From positions 3,932,502 to 3,996,501 of the forward strand of contig NW_025335873.1 in NCBI RefSeq assembly GCF_004798865.1: a DNA stretch of 64,000 bases, written 5' to 3'. The notes beneath the pieces were generated by a model that saw only the letters and a program-made list of their open reading frames with translations, ran no database searches and was not told where the DNA came from. This document shows, in pieces, positions 44,734-56,470 of the stretch (within the stretch, counting starts at the first letter, position 1; each line of letters starts with the position of its first letter). Origin of the DNA: Varanus komodoensis. Lineage: Eukaryota > Chordata > Lepidosauria > Squamata > Varanidae. The position numbers and the translations under genes were made by a program.

Positions 44734-45825
44734 GGGGGGGGTGTAAATTCAGAAGGTGGGGCTTGGCAGGCCAAAGTGCTCCCTGGAAGAGGGGTTGCAG
44801 GAGGGCCTCTGTGCCTACTGCCTGGGGGATTGCTGGCTGGGCATCTGGGAAAATGGGGCAGGACCTTGGGGCACAGGCCAAGGCACCTGTGAGCGGAACG
44901 GCCTCCCTGTGAGTAGAGTGTTCTGCAAGATTTCAGTGCGAGCGAGGAGTGCCCAGCAAAACCATCCTGCCCAGGGCCCAGCTGCACTGATGTGGGCAGG
45001 CCCCAAACCCTAACTCCCCAGTAGGTGAGGGCCATCGGGGTGTGGTGGCGCGATTCCCAGGCCGTAGGGAGCAAGGTGTTGCTCCGAATCCTTGCTTAGG
45101 CACAGAGGTCCTTGGGGGACACGGGGCCAATAGCAACCCTCCAGCCTGGCCTGCTTTGCAGGGTTGTTGTGAGGATCAAATGGAGTTCTTGGAGGGGAGG
45201 GAGGGGAAATGCATCATACCAAACTGTCTTATACTCAAGCCCTTGGCTTATCTTTACTGCTGGACACTACCCAGAGATTTTCAGTTATTGGTTGGCAAAG
45301 ACATGGAATTAATTAATTAGAACTCAGGAAACTCTGCACTGACTGGCAACAGCCCTACAGGGCTTTAAGCAGAGATGTTGCAAACTGAAACTGGGACCTT
45401 CTCTGTGCAAAGCCCGTGCGCTATTCCTGAGCCAAATTCCCTTCCTCTAAAACCAAGCAAGATTCTAGTCCTCAGTGTCTTGCATCAAAGTCTGGATTAA
45501 ATAGGGATATTGGAAGTGGGCTTATACCAGGGTGGGGCACTGATGTGTCTAGGTCAGTCTTATTGACATACAGGCCACCAGCAATTTCCCAGGCTTTCAG
45601 AGTTTTTCCTGAGCCACATTCCCACGTTGGGCTACAAGCCTGGGCTACATGTGTGAGTGGGGCTGCCCTGGCCAATGCTTGGGTGAAGGGCAGATGGGAG
45701 CCCTGCTTCCAGCCTTTCCAGGAGCAAGCAGAATGGAAGGGGTCCTGTTTTCTCTCCCACCTCTTTTGAGGTCTTCACCTAGAACCGCGGAGCCTGCAGC
45801 TGCTTGTGTAGAAAACTGAGGTGCT

Positions 45826-46061
45826 TAGGCAGCATGGCATAGTGGTTAGACAACTGGACGGGACACGGGAGATCTGGGTTTCAGACCCTACTCAGCCGTG
45901 AAACCCACTGGGTGACTTTGGACCAGTCATGGACTCCTGGCTTAACCTACCTCACTGGGGTGTTGTGGATAAAATGAAAAGAAGGGGCATGTAGGTCTCC
46001 TTGGGTTTCTCTCAAGAGGGAAAAAGGTGGGATGTAAAAGTTATATAATAATAATAATAAA
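45826..46061 (+). repeat. tRNA-derived SINE (Squam1-like)
   Basis: It contains GCAGCATGGCATAGTGGTTA, box-B-like GGGTTTCAGACCC, CCCACTGGGTGACTTTGGAC, and a (TAA)n tail. Confidence 0.75.
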
Positions 46062-46149
46062 TAGCTTTTTTATCAATGTAAAACATCTGTTGCTACCCCT
46101 GAGTTCTTTGAGCAGCAAGTTTTAAATGATTTGCCTGTTTTTCAAATGC

Positions 46150-46375
46150 AAGTACTTATGGATGCTGTGATGCTGGGAATGATTGATTGCAAAAGGAGAA
46201 GGGGATGGCAGAGGATGAGGCGGCTGGACGAGGTCACCGGGGCAGTGAGTATGGACTTGGGTGGACTCCAAGGGATGGCGGAGGACAGGAGAGCTGGGAG
46301 GAACGTTGTCCGTGGGGTCGGGCACGACTTTGTGACTAAACAACAAACAACAAATTTGTTTGAATTTGAATGAGG
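46150..46375 (+). mobile_element. Bov-B (RTE) LINE 3' end
   Basis: The + strand encodes [20 protein letters not shown], then GLQGMAEDRRAGRNVVRGVG, and ends GGCACGACTTTGTGACTAAA with a CAA tail. It is 5' truncated. Confidence 0.82.
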
Positions 46376-47007
46376 CTCCGGCAAGGGGCGGCATAGAAAT
46401 GTTATAACAATAACAACAACAACAACAACAACAACAAATGAACCCTGCAGATGGCAAAGGCTGTGTCGGAGAAGAAGCAGAGGGCATGAATGCCCCAGTG
46501 CACAATGAGGCCTGATGCAGGCAGGCAACGAATTCTGTACACATGATGCCACCACCGAGAAGGCTCTGCCCTAGGTGTCCACCTGCCTGATTTTCTCCTA
46601 AGTGGACTCTAAGACTAACCTTGCCTCATTCACTCGACACTTCACACCAAAACAGAGACACCGGATTGCTGAGCTGCACGTCTGCTATTCAGCCTGCCTT
46701 CCAGCAGCCGCTGACTCCAAACGAGAGATTCCAAGAGCCCTGCTTATTTCCCCTCCTTGGAATTTATCCTCTTTAAATCAGACTTGAACGAGACAGTCCT
46801 TCAAGGGGAGGACTGCTGCTGAGTGCTCTCCTATGAGCCTTCCAACAGAGGACTGCCCTTTGTAATGCAGTACACATGGACACCCTGTCGGTCATGCCAG
46901 TTCTTGGATGCCATCAACGCAGGGAAAAGCCCAGTGAAACGACCGTTGTACTTATTTATATCCTCTTGCAAGAAACCCAAGGCATCCTAACCTAGTCCTC
47001 CTCTCCA

Positions 47008-47110
47008 TTTCATCCCCACAACAACAACCCTGTGAGGTAGGTTAGGCGGAGAGGCAGGGATTGGCCCAAAGTCATGGCTGAGTGGGGACTAGAATCTCGT
47101 CCTCCCAGGT
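47008..47110 (-). repeat. tRNA-derived SINE fragment
   Basis: It contains CCCCACAACAACAACCCTGT, then GAGGTAGGTTAGGCGGAGAG and GGCTGAGTGGGGACTAGAAT, the complement of the common SINE body. Confidence 0.65.
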
Positions 47111-47654
47111 CCATTTTCACCTGCGTTGGCTTTTTAAGTAAGTCAGCTTCCTGCTGTTTTGTTCCCGAAGGATCTTCAGATTTTTGAGCACCAAGCTGCA
47201 GCTTGTCCTGCGTTGGACTGAGCCAGACACCACAAGAAGGCGAAAAGGGAAGTGGGGGAAGGATATGCACTGAGGAATGAGTCGGAGACAGTTTATTTAT
47301 AAACCTGGCCATGCTGTGACTCACATTTGCATCCTTGTGAGTCACTGGGTTTCAGGCCTTCTGTGCTGATTTATAAGCCTTTATCAAGCATGCCTTTGGC
47401 CAGCAAAAGCAGGAATTCTGTGGAAAGCCAGTGCCCCATTACTGGATCGGCCTTTTGGGTTGGATCTTGGGGGGAGAAGAGGGTGCAGCTCTGTGAGGGG
47501 ATTGGGGGACCAAATGTAGCCCTGGTTTTACTGGTAGCTCTCTAGGTAAGTTGTAGTAGATGAACAAGGATTTTTGACTTCTGCTGATTTCACAGTGCCA
47601 TGGCTATTCTTACCTTGCATCTTTATCTTGCTGTTTTTCCTCTTGTAAGGTACC

Positions 47655-47831
47655 CCGATTAGCTTGTGCAGTCCCCCTTTATCCTCACAACAACAACCCT
47701 GTGAGGTCGGTTAGGCTGAGAGTACAAGACTGGTCCAGAGTCAAGCAGTGAGTCATAACAAAATTTGAGGAGGGGGGAACCCAGATTTTCCATGTCCCCA
47801 GACTCTTATCCACTCTACTACCTTGGTTCTT
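47655..47831 (-). repeat. tRNA-derived SINE fragment
   Basis: It contains CCTCACAACAACAACCCTGT, then GAGGTCGGTTAGGCTGAGAG and GGGAACCCAGATTTTCCATG, the complement of the SINE body. Confidence 0.65.
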
Positions 47832-48566
47832 AATTTGATGACAAGAGGGCCCCTTCTTGTCCTAAATCCAGTTCCCTCTAAAGCTTGGGACCACAGCTTC
47901 TGGAAACCCAAGGCAGTGTGTGGCCAAGCTCAAGGATTATGGGAGCTGTCGTCCAGAGCATCAGATTGTCTGCCTCCATGCTAAAATGTACTGCTGAAAT
48001 GAAGCAGCTTCGAGAAACCAGGCAAGGATTTTTCTGTGCAAACAGCTGTGAGCACCGGTTAAGTCAGGTATGAAAAACTAAATTGCTTGGCTTGGAACTC
48101 TTTAATTCTAAGTGCGATCACCAGATTGTGGATCTGGTTTCTAGTCCAGTGCAGCAGGAAAACAGATCTTGCAAGCTGGAAATTTGCAAGGCCCCATTCA
48201 ACAAATCCCACAGGTGCTTTTGAGAAGCGTAGTCTAACATCATAGAGGCAAAGGTCTTTCAGGAGGGGCTTGGTCAAAAAGAGGGAAGCCAGCCCTAGAA
48301 CCCATGAAGGTACTGCAAACAATTTAAAAACTGCGCAAAAATGGGGAGCAGAGATTCTCTTGGCGTTGCTGACATTGTATTTCTTTTCCAACCTCCCAAA
48401 GGGAGCTCCCAACTTAGGGGTCACTTTTAAAAAATAAGTATGCTGTTTTTCTTGGTGCTGCTAAAAAAGGGCTGAGAAGGTCCATTCTGGCTCTCTGAAT
48501 GCATCAGGGTCACCCCTCTGAAGAATTCACAACCGGATGGTCATCCAACTTGATCTGTGCGTAAGA

Positions 48567-48617
48567 TTGCAATATTTTCAATGACTGTAATATTTTCAAT
48601 GATTGTAATATTTTCAG
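48567..48617 (+). repeat. Short tandem repeat, about 18-base unit, three copies
   Basis: The unit approximates GTAATATTTTCAATGATT and appears three times in succession with small changes. Confidence 0.75.
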
Positions 48618-49084
48618 TCAACAGGTTGGGACGGGACAAACCAATTCTTGCCACAGAAAGGCTATTTCCCCCAGATATTTAACATCAGCTTAGCTTCTGT
48701 GTCTGTGCGAGTTTGTTTTGGGCAGGAACGGTAGCTCCGTCCTTGACCTCTCCAAGCACAAATGAATCAAACAGCCAGAGGTGAGCAGCTTGGCAGAATC
48801 GCCATAACTCAGAGTGGACAATTAAGGGTGTGATGAGATAGGAGTCCCAAATCTTTCATCTCCAGCCCAGAAGTGCAGTCCCGTCAAAGACAAGGAATTT
48901 TGGAGGGCATTATCCATAGGACTGCCACAAGTTGGACTCAGGGTTAGAGTTATGCACGCTACACAAAATAGATACAAAATATATACAATCATCTATGCTA
49001 ATATGCTTATCAAAGATAATATAACATCCATGAGGGGCAGCCCCCTGAGAGGGATGGTTTAACTTAAAGTCCCTCACTGAGCTG

Positions 49085-49139
49085 GAGGCTGGACCTCATG
49101 GCCCTCTGGCCCCGTCTAACTCTACTATCCTATGATTTC
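49085..49139 (+). repeat. CR1 LINE 3' tail
   Basis: The stretch GAGGCTGGACCTCATGGCCC, then CGTCTAACTCTACTATCCTATGATT, is very like the CR1 ending known from birds and reptiles (TCTAGA...CTATGATT). Confidence 0.6.
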
Positions 49140-51299
49140 TTTATTATTTATTAATTAAATTTCTGCACGGCCCATTAGCCAGAATGGCACTATGATTGTA
49201 TGATGTACAATTATCTTTGCATGAATTTTTAATTATGTTGGCGCCGTATCAATGATATTTCTAACGAATATCGCAAATTTTGCACTATCTTAACTTGCAG
49301 CAGCAAAATTGGCAAGCTGTCCAGCAGCGCTTTAAAGAGCGTTAATCTAATTCTGTTCATGTTTCCTCTGAAGGAAGTCCCTGTGTCCAGTGTTACCTGA
49401 TTTCTCTATAATATGATTCCTACCTTAACTTTCAGTTCTCAAAAGAGCCTGGAAGGTGACTTAGGCCCATCTCCACTGCGTAAGAAATTTGTGTATGTCG
49501 GGAGTAAACAGCACTGAACGCTGCTGCTTTTACTCCTGCTTCGGAGTAAAAATTGAGCTGTAAGTGGGTAATTGCACATGGATGGAGCACTTTCTCCCTT
49601 CTGCAGGATATCAAGATTTAGTAAAGATGGTTTCTTGAAGGCATTGCCTTCGATATTCAGCTTGCCCATTACAGACCTTCCACTCTGGAATTCCTTCTAA
49701 ATTTTCTAAGTTTTTGGAGTAAAATGATGACCATTTATTTGATCAAGCCTATTCACTGGGGCACCAGTGAAACATTTTAATTTTTTTTTTAAATAACCCT
49801 CCCCCCCCCTTTTAATAGGTGTGCACAGATTTGTCTAAACCCATGGCAATGAAAATCCATGAAAGACACACACCTTTCTAAGCATTGTAGATAGGCTGGA
49901 ACAAAAATGAATCAGATACCCAAAGCATCCCTTTGAAGGGGTGGTCCATATGCCACCAGTTCATATACTGAAAATGGTCACATGGTCCTCGATCAATTTT
50001 TTTATCAGAGGTGAATGTTTATCCTTCCAAAGTTGCAATATCAGTTGTTTAACTGTCCAAAGTGTGTAGAGAATCTTTCCACTGACCATTTGTTAATGTC
50101 CACGAAACAGGTAGATCGTTTAAAAGAATGGATAACATCCATCCATGAAGGCTTCTTGCAATAAAAAAATTATGCCGGCAACAACCTCTCTCAAAGAAGC
50201 AATTCCCAGAAAGCGGCAGAGCATAAGTTTAAAGAAGCATGAATTTTAAACATGGTACTTCCAGCCAGAAGCTGGAAGAAACAGGGCCCTGTCTGAGTTT
50301 TCTACGGGGAGAGAAAAAGCAAAGCTGGGATGAGGCAGTGGTGGGGAGAGGAGCTCAGAGAGAAGCAACCGAAGTGTGGCAAAGATCAGCTTCCAACAGA
50401 TTGGCTTCCATGATCCAAATTGTGAAGGAAAGCATGACCTTGTTGCTCCAGAAAATGAGCCAAGCCACATTAAAGGGGAAGTTGGAGGCCCATCACCAGG
50501 TGCCTGTTGCAACCATCCTATCCTCTGGGCTCCTGTGATGAGGCGGAGGCTGCAATGTCTCCGGTGCATCTCCTCCTCTACCACCCTCTGGCCTGGCCCA
50601 CCCTGCAGGGAAAGCCCAAACGCACCCTCTCGCCCCACTTTTCCAGTACCGGCCATCTGAACCATCAGGCGTTGCTGGGGAAGCGAGAGGGTACTGGGGC
50701 CGTGGGAAGGCCACCCAACTGCCCCTTCGCCCTGTGCCCGCATCCCAATGGGGGCATCCGATGGGCTCCGTTACACGAAACATAACACATATTTTTAAAC
50801 GTTATCTCTTAATTTCTGTGCTGCGTGGCCTGCAAGCTTGGGGGTTGGAGCAGTCTTGGGAGGATGGAGCAGTTGGGGCAGGTTCAGGGCCTGTGGGTTT
50901 TTGACAGTTGCTTGACCGTGCGGGACTCTGAGGCCGAGATGGTGGTCTCCCTTAGGGCCCTGAGCCATTCCTTGGCTTGCTTGCCTGGCCAGTGAGTCCC
51001 ATGCTGCACGGGGCAGCTTCTGAGGATTCACGTTTTCTCAGTTTGGGCTGGGACTCCCTGGCTGCTCAGTCATTTCTAGATCAGGGCGAGGGGACTGTGA
51101 CAGCAAGAGTAGGTACCCCTGAGCATGGGCAGAGTGCTGTTTTGTTGCTGCTGAATAGCAGCCAGTCGCAGCTGCTCCCCAATCAGACGGTGAACAGGTA
51201 CCACCCTGCTCTGCATGGAGATGCAGTGCCTCCTGGAAGACCTCACTTTATGCTTCTTTTACCTGGAACGTTTGCCCTGGACTGTCCTCCGCCAAGGAC

Positions 51300-52620
51300 C
51301 AAGATGCTGCGGGAGAACCAAATGAGAACCACACGCGCCGGCCGGCCGCATTTTGGCAGGACCAAAGCGACTGGGAAGCAAGCGGGGCTGGAAAGAAGCC
51401 GTCCTCCCGTGCCCGGCTGCGTGTCCCGCAGGAAGCTAGCCTTGGGGCTACACTGCCCCTGAACATGGAGGCTCGGGCGCGCTCTGCTCCCCCCAGGAAG
51501 CTTCCCTCGGCTCGGGGCTGCTGTGCGTGCGTGTGGGGGGCGCTGGGGGTCGCAGGCGGAAGAGAGTTCCGATTCCGGGCGCGGGGGCACTTAGCCGCAG
51601 GGCCGCGGGGGCAGGGCGAGGGGGGCAGCGGGGGGGCGCCCGCGGGCAGGCGCGGGCTCGGCCGCCGCCGCCCAGCTCCGAGCAGGATGCAGCCCGGGGG
51701 CGGGGCCGGCGGGGGCGGGGGCGCCGGCCGCGCTAATTGCATAAGCACGGCGCAAATAATTCGCGGGAAAACGAGGGCGAGGGAAGATGGCGCCGCGCCG
51801 CATCCTCGGCATTTCGGCGCCGCGGCGGCCGCCCGGGGGGCAGCGGGGCAGCCCTGCGTGAGCGGGCGGGCGGGCGGCATGGGCGGCCGCGGCGGGGCGG
51901 CCCCTCTGTGAGCGCCCCCGGCGCGGGCGGGGCGCCCGGAGGCCCTCCCTGCAGGACCGATTTTCTCTCGCCTTCGCCTGCCGCCGCCGCCGCCTCCTCC
52001 TCCTCCTCCCCCCCCCGAGCCCCCTCCCCACCGCCTCGCCATGATCCTGCGCCCCGGCAGCTAATCCCCGAGGCGCAGAAGTCTTCTCCACGGAGCAACT
52101 CGGTAAGGGGGCCGCGGGCAGGGGCGAGCGGGGGGCGTGGGGGCCAGGAAAGGGCCCCCCCAGGAGCTTGGAAGTGGGAGAGGCGGCGGCTCTTTTTCGT
52201 TCTTCCTCTCGATTGCAAGGGGTGCAACAGATCTGAACTCTGAATGCCCAACTTTCCTTGGGCGGAAAAGTTTTCAAACAGTGGATCCGGGCAAGGCGGT
52301 GACATTTCTGGGCATTCGTCGGGACGCGATCCTGCGGACGTTAACTCGGGCAAGAGCTCCTTCCGAGCAACGTTCTTGCAGGAGAACAGTTCATGCACGA
52401 GAGCAGGCTCCGTGGGGGTTTACTTCTGAGTAAACCCGCCTAGGACCGCAACTGTACCCTAAAGTCACCCTCTTGCCTCCGGATCTCCTCGCCTCTCGCC
52501 CCCCGCTCCTCTAGGGAGTACTTGCAACTGCGGGGGGAGGGGGGCGCTTGCTCGCGAGTAAGCGCCGCTTGAATCCCGCGCGCCTCACTTCCAGTCTATA
52601 GGCGCAAGAGCGGTGTCGCA
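51300..52620 (+). promoter_or_regulatory. PHF19: CpG island, PHF19 promoter
   Basis: A dense GC/CpG block is centred at about 51.5-52.1 kb. It contains an E2F-type site TTCGCGGGAAAA (51760-51771) and a YY1-type AAGATGGCGCC (from 51784), with no TATA box. A good donor, ACTCG/GTAAGG at 52103, suggests a non-coding first exon ending at 52102. The island lies upstream of the PHF19 coding exons, on the same strand. Confidence 0.75.
51790..52102 (+). other. PHF19: Probable PHF19 5'UTR exon (start approximate)
   Basis: The exon end is set by the GTAAGG donor at 52103. The start is unknown and is placed by the YY1-type motif, which in many promoters sits at or just after the start site. An acceptor exists at 58901-58902 to receive this splice. 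No transcript evidence is available here. Confidence 0.45.
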
Positions 52621-52637
52621 GGAGGAACGTGTTGGGC

Positions 52638-52655
52638 GGGGGGGGGGGGGGGGGG
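52638..52655 (+). repeat. G18 homopolymer
   Basis: A run of 18 G at the edge of the CpG island in PHF19 intron 1. Its length is uncertain in most sequencing. Confidence 0.9.
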
Positions 52656-54804
52656 CTGTGTGCGCGCGGACGCAGATGCGTGCATTTCATGGTCGTTGCT
52701 TGTCTTCAGAAAATAGAAAAGAAAAGAAAAAAGCAGCTAGAGAGATCCGATCCGGCAAAGCAATCCTAGCTGGGGAGGGAAGCCCCCCGCCCCCTCCGCA
52801 ATGGCAGATAAAGCTTTGAGCGAACCGCATCCTTTTCCTCTCGCTCGCCGGGGAGGTTCGCCTCTTTCGGTTTGACTCGGACGCCGCTCGTGGGTTGGTA
52901 ACACCCCCCTCCACCCCCACCTGGCCTAAAATGGATTTTTTTTTCTTTGGGAAATTTTGCACGGAGTTTTTTTTGAATCAGCCAATCAGAGCGCAGTGGG
53001 TGACCGGGTCTTAGTCAATTGCACGCGGGAGATTTTTCATATTCATTTTTTTCAGCATTCTCTTTTTGGAAGGAGGATTTTCAGCTAGACAGAGGGGTGG
53101 GCGGTTCCGTGTGGAGAAAACGATCTTGGAAGACCGGCAAAGAGAGGGCGACCAAGGCAGGACGGGCTGGTGGCGGTGATGAAGATCAGGCGTGCGTTTC
53201 TCCCCCTCCCCACCAGAAGACAAGTCTCTTAAAAGAGACTAGCGCCCAATGGAACCTCCCTGGCTAGGCACAGTCTACCTCTGTGCATCAGACACCGGGA
53301 CTTAAGGAAACTGCTGGGTTAATTGTCCTTCTAGACTGCTGGCGGCTTCCATTCTGTCTGCAAGAAGTCTTGGACATCCGAGGGCAGTTGCAGGGGGGTG
53401 CTTTTCACAGGAGCTGCAGGCATTCCCCCCACTGTGGCAGGGCTGGCTTGCTCGGATGTGGAAGTGCAGGGAGACTGGTTGCCACCTTGAGAGCCCTCAT
53501 CTCCCCCCCCACACCTCTGGCTCCTGCACAACCCGCACCCCAGAATATTCCCTGGCGCAGCAGGAGATAAGTGGGGCTGCTCCTCGAAGTCGAGGGCAGA
53601 CTTCGGGGCCAGGTGTCCAGCACGCCAAGCAGGGCTGGCTTGCCTCTGATTGAAGCAGGTGAGGCCAAAGGGGGTTCCCCCCCCCCAAAGGGCAGCTGTG
53701 GGGCAACCCAGGCTACTGAACCCAGAGCCTAGAATTACTTTCCTGCACTGCTGTTTGCATTACCTTCTACCTGGAATCCTTTCACCTGTAGCTGCCAGGT
53801 AATGAAACTGGACTTCCTGTACGCGAGTCCGGTGGTTCCGGTGTGGGGTTGTCTTCCTGCTGTTTCGGAGTTCCCCTGGAGGCGTCTCTCAGGCCGCTGT
53901 CAGAGACCGGATTCTAAACTTCAGTCACCTGATTTCAGCGGTCTTGCTCTGATGTCCTCTTTCTTCTCAGCTCTGAAATAAATGGATCCTCAATGTTCAG
54001 GGGCAGTGTATCTCCAGAGATCAGTCGCTGGAGGCAAAAGGCAGGACAAGACCTGCAAAAGGCAGGACAAGACCTGTTGTATCTTGCGATCTTTCTGGTC
54101 CCTGTTAGGAAAGTGAGGCCAATCTCAGTGGATGCCAGTGTGACCCCCGCAGAGTGGTTTCTTCGTGGTCTGATGCATCATTGGGTGTTGATTTTGAGGC
54201 GGGAGCGCTGCATTCAAGGTCCTTCCAGCCCATGGTGGTGCATTTGGGCAGTTTGGGGGCACAACTCAAGGACGGGGCAAGTCGGACTGTATAGGAGCCA
54301 TCGACCTCGCTGCTTTCAGCCCCTTCGGCGGGGCTGCGGAGAAATATTGTCAGGACGCCTGAGGCTGCTTTGCCTGGTGCCCTGCCCATGTTTTGCTCTT
54401 TGGCTTCTCTCAGCCCCAGCTGGTGTGGCCAGTCATGGGGAATGTGGGAGGTGTAGTACCAGGCTTCAGAAGGGTGTCAGGCTGGGGAAAATGGATGTTG
54501 AGTGGGGGTGTTGAGTGTCTGCACTGCATTCTGGCTATTCTAAGGATGCACTGCGGGGTCCAAATGGTCCCTCTTCACACTGTGCTGTGCCCTATTGCTA
54601 TTACCCTGCTGGGCAGGAAATGGGGTAGAATCAGTGGGGGCCGCCGGCTGAGCTGGGCAGTGAAGGCAGTGGGGGTAAAGTGGGAGCACAAGATAGGAGC
54701 TCCCAGATTCAATCCGCCGACTCCCGTTGATCTATTTATTTTAATTAACTTATTATATTTGAAGCCTGGTTTTTTTCTTTACGAGGAACTCGAGCTTAAG
54801 TAAC

Positions 54805-54950
54805 CTTCCCCTTCCTCTTGATTCTGTCGTCACAACAACCCTGCGAGGTAGGCTAGGCTGAGAGTCAGTGATTTGCCCCAAATCGCCGAGCGAGTTGCGT
54901 GACCGAGAGGGGTCTGGAACTTGATTCTCTGCCCCCAGCCTCTCCTTCCC
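54805..54950 (-). repeat. tRNA-derived SINE fragment
   Basis: It contains GTCACAACAACCCTGCGAGG, then TAGGCTAGGCTGAGAGTCAG and GTCTGGAACTTGATTCTCTG, the complement of the SINE body. Confidence 0.6.
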
Positions 54951-56308
54951 AAGGCCACATGGTAAATAGTCAGGTGGCGTATATAACCCTCCTCTTCTTT
55001 TTCACAACAACCCTGCAAGGGAGTTTAAAACAGGATCGGGTAGCAAGGTCCACCCGAGAGCTTGGCTGTCTGCTGCTGGTCGGAGGAAGCAGGACTGGAC
55101 TGGACTGCCTACACACAAGGGTTGGCGTGTGGGGGAGCTTGCAATGGAAACATCTGGGGGTACAGCTCTCTGCAGTGGCGTTTTCGTTTGCCCCTCCCAG
55201 CCTCATAGGATTCAACTTGGACCTCTCCCCCTCAGCCACATTGCCTGCTAGGCCTTGCAATCCAATCTCCCTGGAGGGCCCAGGTCAGGCAAGGCTGTGC
55301 AGAGCAGGACTTTGTCTGGTTTCTGTTACGGCCCTGCAAATTTTTGAAGATGGCTGTGCTCTCGCCTCCCACTGTCTACCAAACCTCCCCAACCCCTTCA
55401 AACCATCTGCAGTACGAAAAGCAACAACCACAACAAGCCTTCTTTTATCAGCGTTATGGCATTTACCAAACCCAGAGGCTGGCTTCTGCCCCAAGGCGAT
55501 TACAATGGATAATCTGACCCCGGTAATCACACAAGGTTAGAAGGCAGGGCAAACTGTGAAGAGGAGCGTGTGTTTTTTTCGGGTTTATTTATGTTATCAA
55601 TTTGCACCCTGCCTGGCAAGATAAGCACTTTCTTGGGAAGTTTGAAATGTTACCATTTTGGAAAACTTTCCACCCGGGATCACTGATGTGTTGTATAAAC
55701 GCGGGTCACCTGAAAAGCAAACTTCAGACTTTATTCTTGGAAAGCCAAAAGCGGTTCTTCTAGTTTGGAACTGAACCACAGAGGAAACAGCTCACTTGGC
55801 ATCTGTCCCGCCTCTCCGACATCTACTTAATGAGCAACAGGCTGTGCCGAGCAGATCCTGCTTCTAAGTGGCTCTCGGTGCCCGGCTCTGAATTTGGAGG
55901 GCGAGAGTTATGAATGGCAGCCGAAGGAGGACCGGCTGTAAACGGGGCTGGAGCATTCAGTTCTCTGGTTCAGGACAGCCTGCCCCCAGGGCTGGCAACG
56001 GTTTGGGGTCGTGGGCATAAGTGGGCGATTTGAAAAGCCCTCCTGGGCACCAGCACAACATGGCTGCCAGGAGAGGCACAGCCACGAGCAAGTAACCTGC
56101 CCGGAAGATGGAGCACGAGGTGCTTAGACACGCTAAACAGCTCCTCGGAAGCCCCAGTTTCCAGCTGCAGCAAAAATCTGTTTCGCAGCTGGTGTCAAGT
56201 GTGGTGCTTTGAGACATGCCAGGAAAGGTGCCCTGCAGGTACCCCTTTCTCCACCCCAGTCTAGAAGAACTTGAGGCATGCTAGGTTGGGCCAAAGTCCT
56301 CTCTCGTT

Positions 56309-56470
56309 CTGCATATTTTATTTTATTAAAACATTTCTATGCCGCCCCTTGCTGAAGCCTCGGGGCGGCTTACAACACAATAAAATACAAAAATAACAAT
56401 ATAAAATTAAAACTAACAATATAAAATAAATAAAAAATATAAAAGAAGTTGCCCTGGCCAGATAAGTAAT
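56309..56470 (+). repeat. Squamate interspersed repeat fragment
   Basis: ACATTTCTATGCCGCCCCTT and GGGGCGGCTTACAACA are followed by A/T-rich sequence and TTGCCCTGGCCAGATAAG. It is the same layout as the start of the repeats at 14521 and 60012. Confidence 0.55.

Larger units (their letters stand above)
43583..51290. other. TRAF1-PHF19 spacer, no gene recognised
   Basis: Only repeats and unrecognised sequence were seen: a LINE fragment (44060-44240), a GT microsatellite (44699-44733), SINE copies (45826, 47008, 47655), a Bov-B tail (46150), a short tandem repeat (48567) and a CR1 tail (49085). Open frames on either strand have no family resemblance and most overlap repeats. Confidence 0.6.

Noticed and set aside
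46421-46438. CRISPR-like or regularly spaced array
   Set aside because: The (CAA)n run is only the tail of a LINE/SINE; no spaced direct repeats exist here or elsewhere in the window.
51248-52398. Several long frames on both strands in the PHF19 CpG island
   Set aside because: They are Pro/Arg/Ala/Gly-rich overlaps typical of GC-rich DNA and have no recognisable domain; the region behaves as a promoter and 5'UTR.
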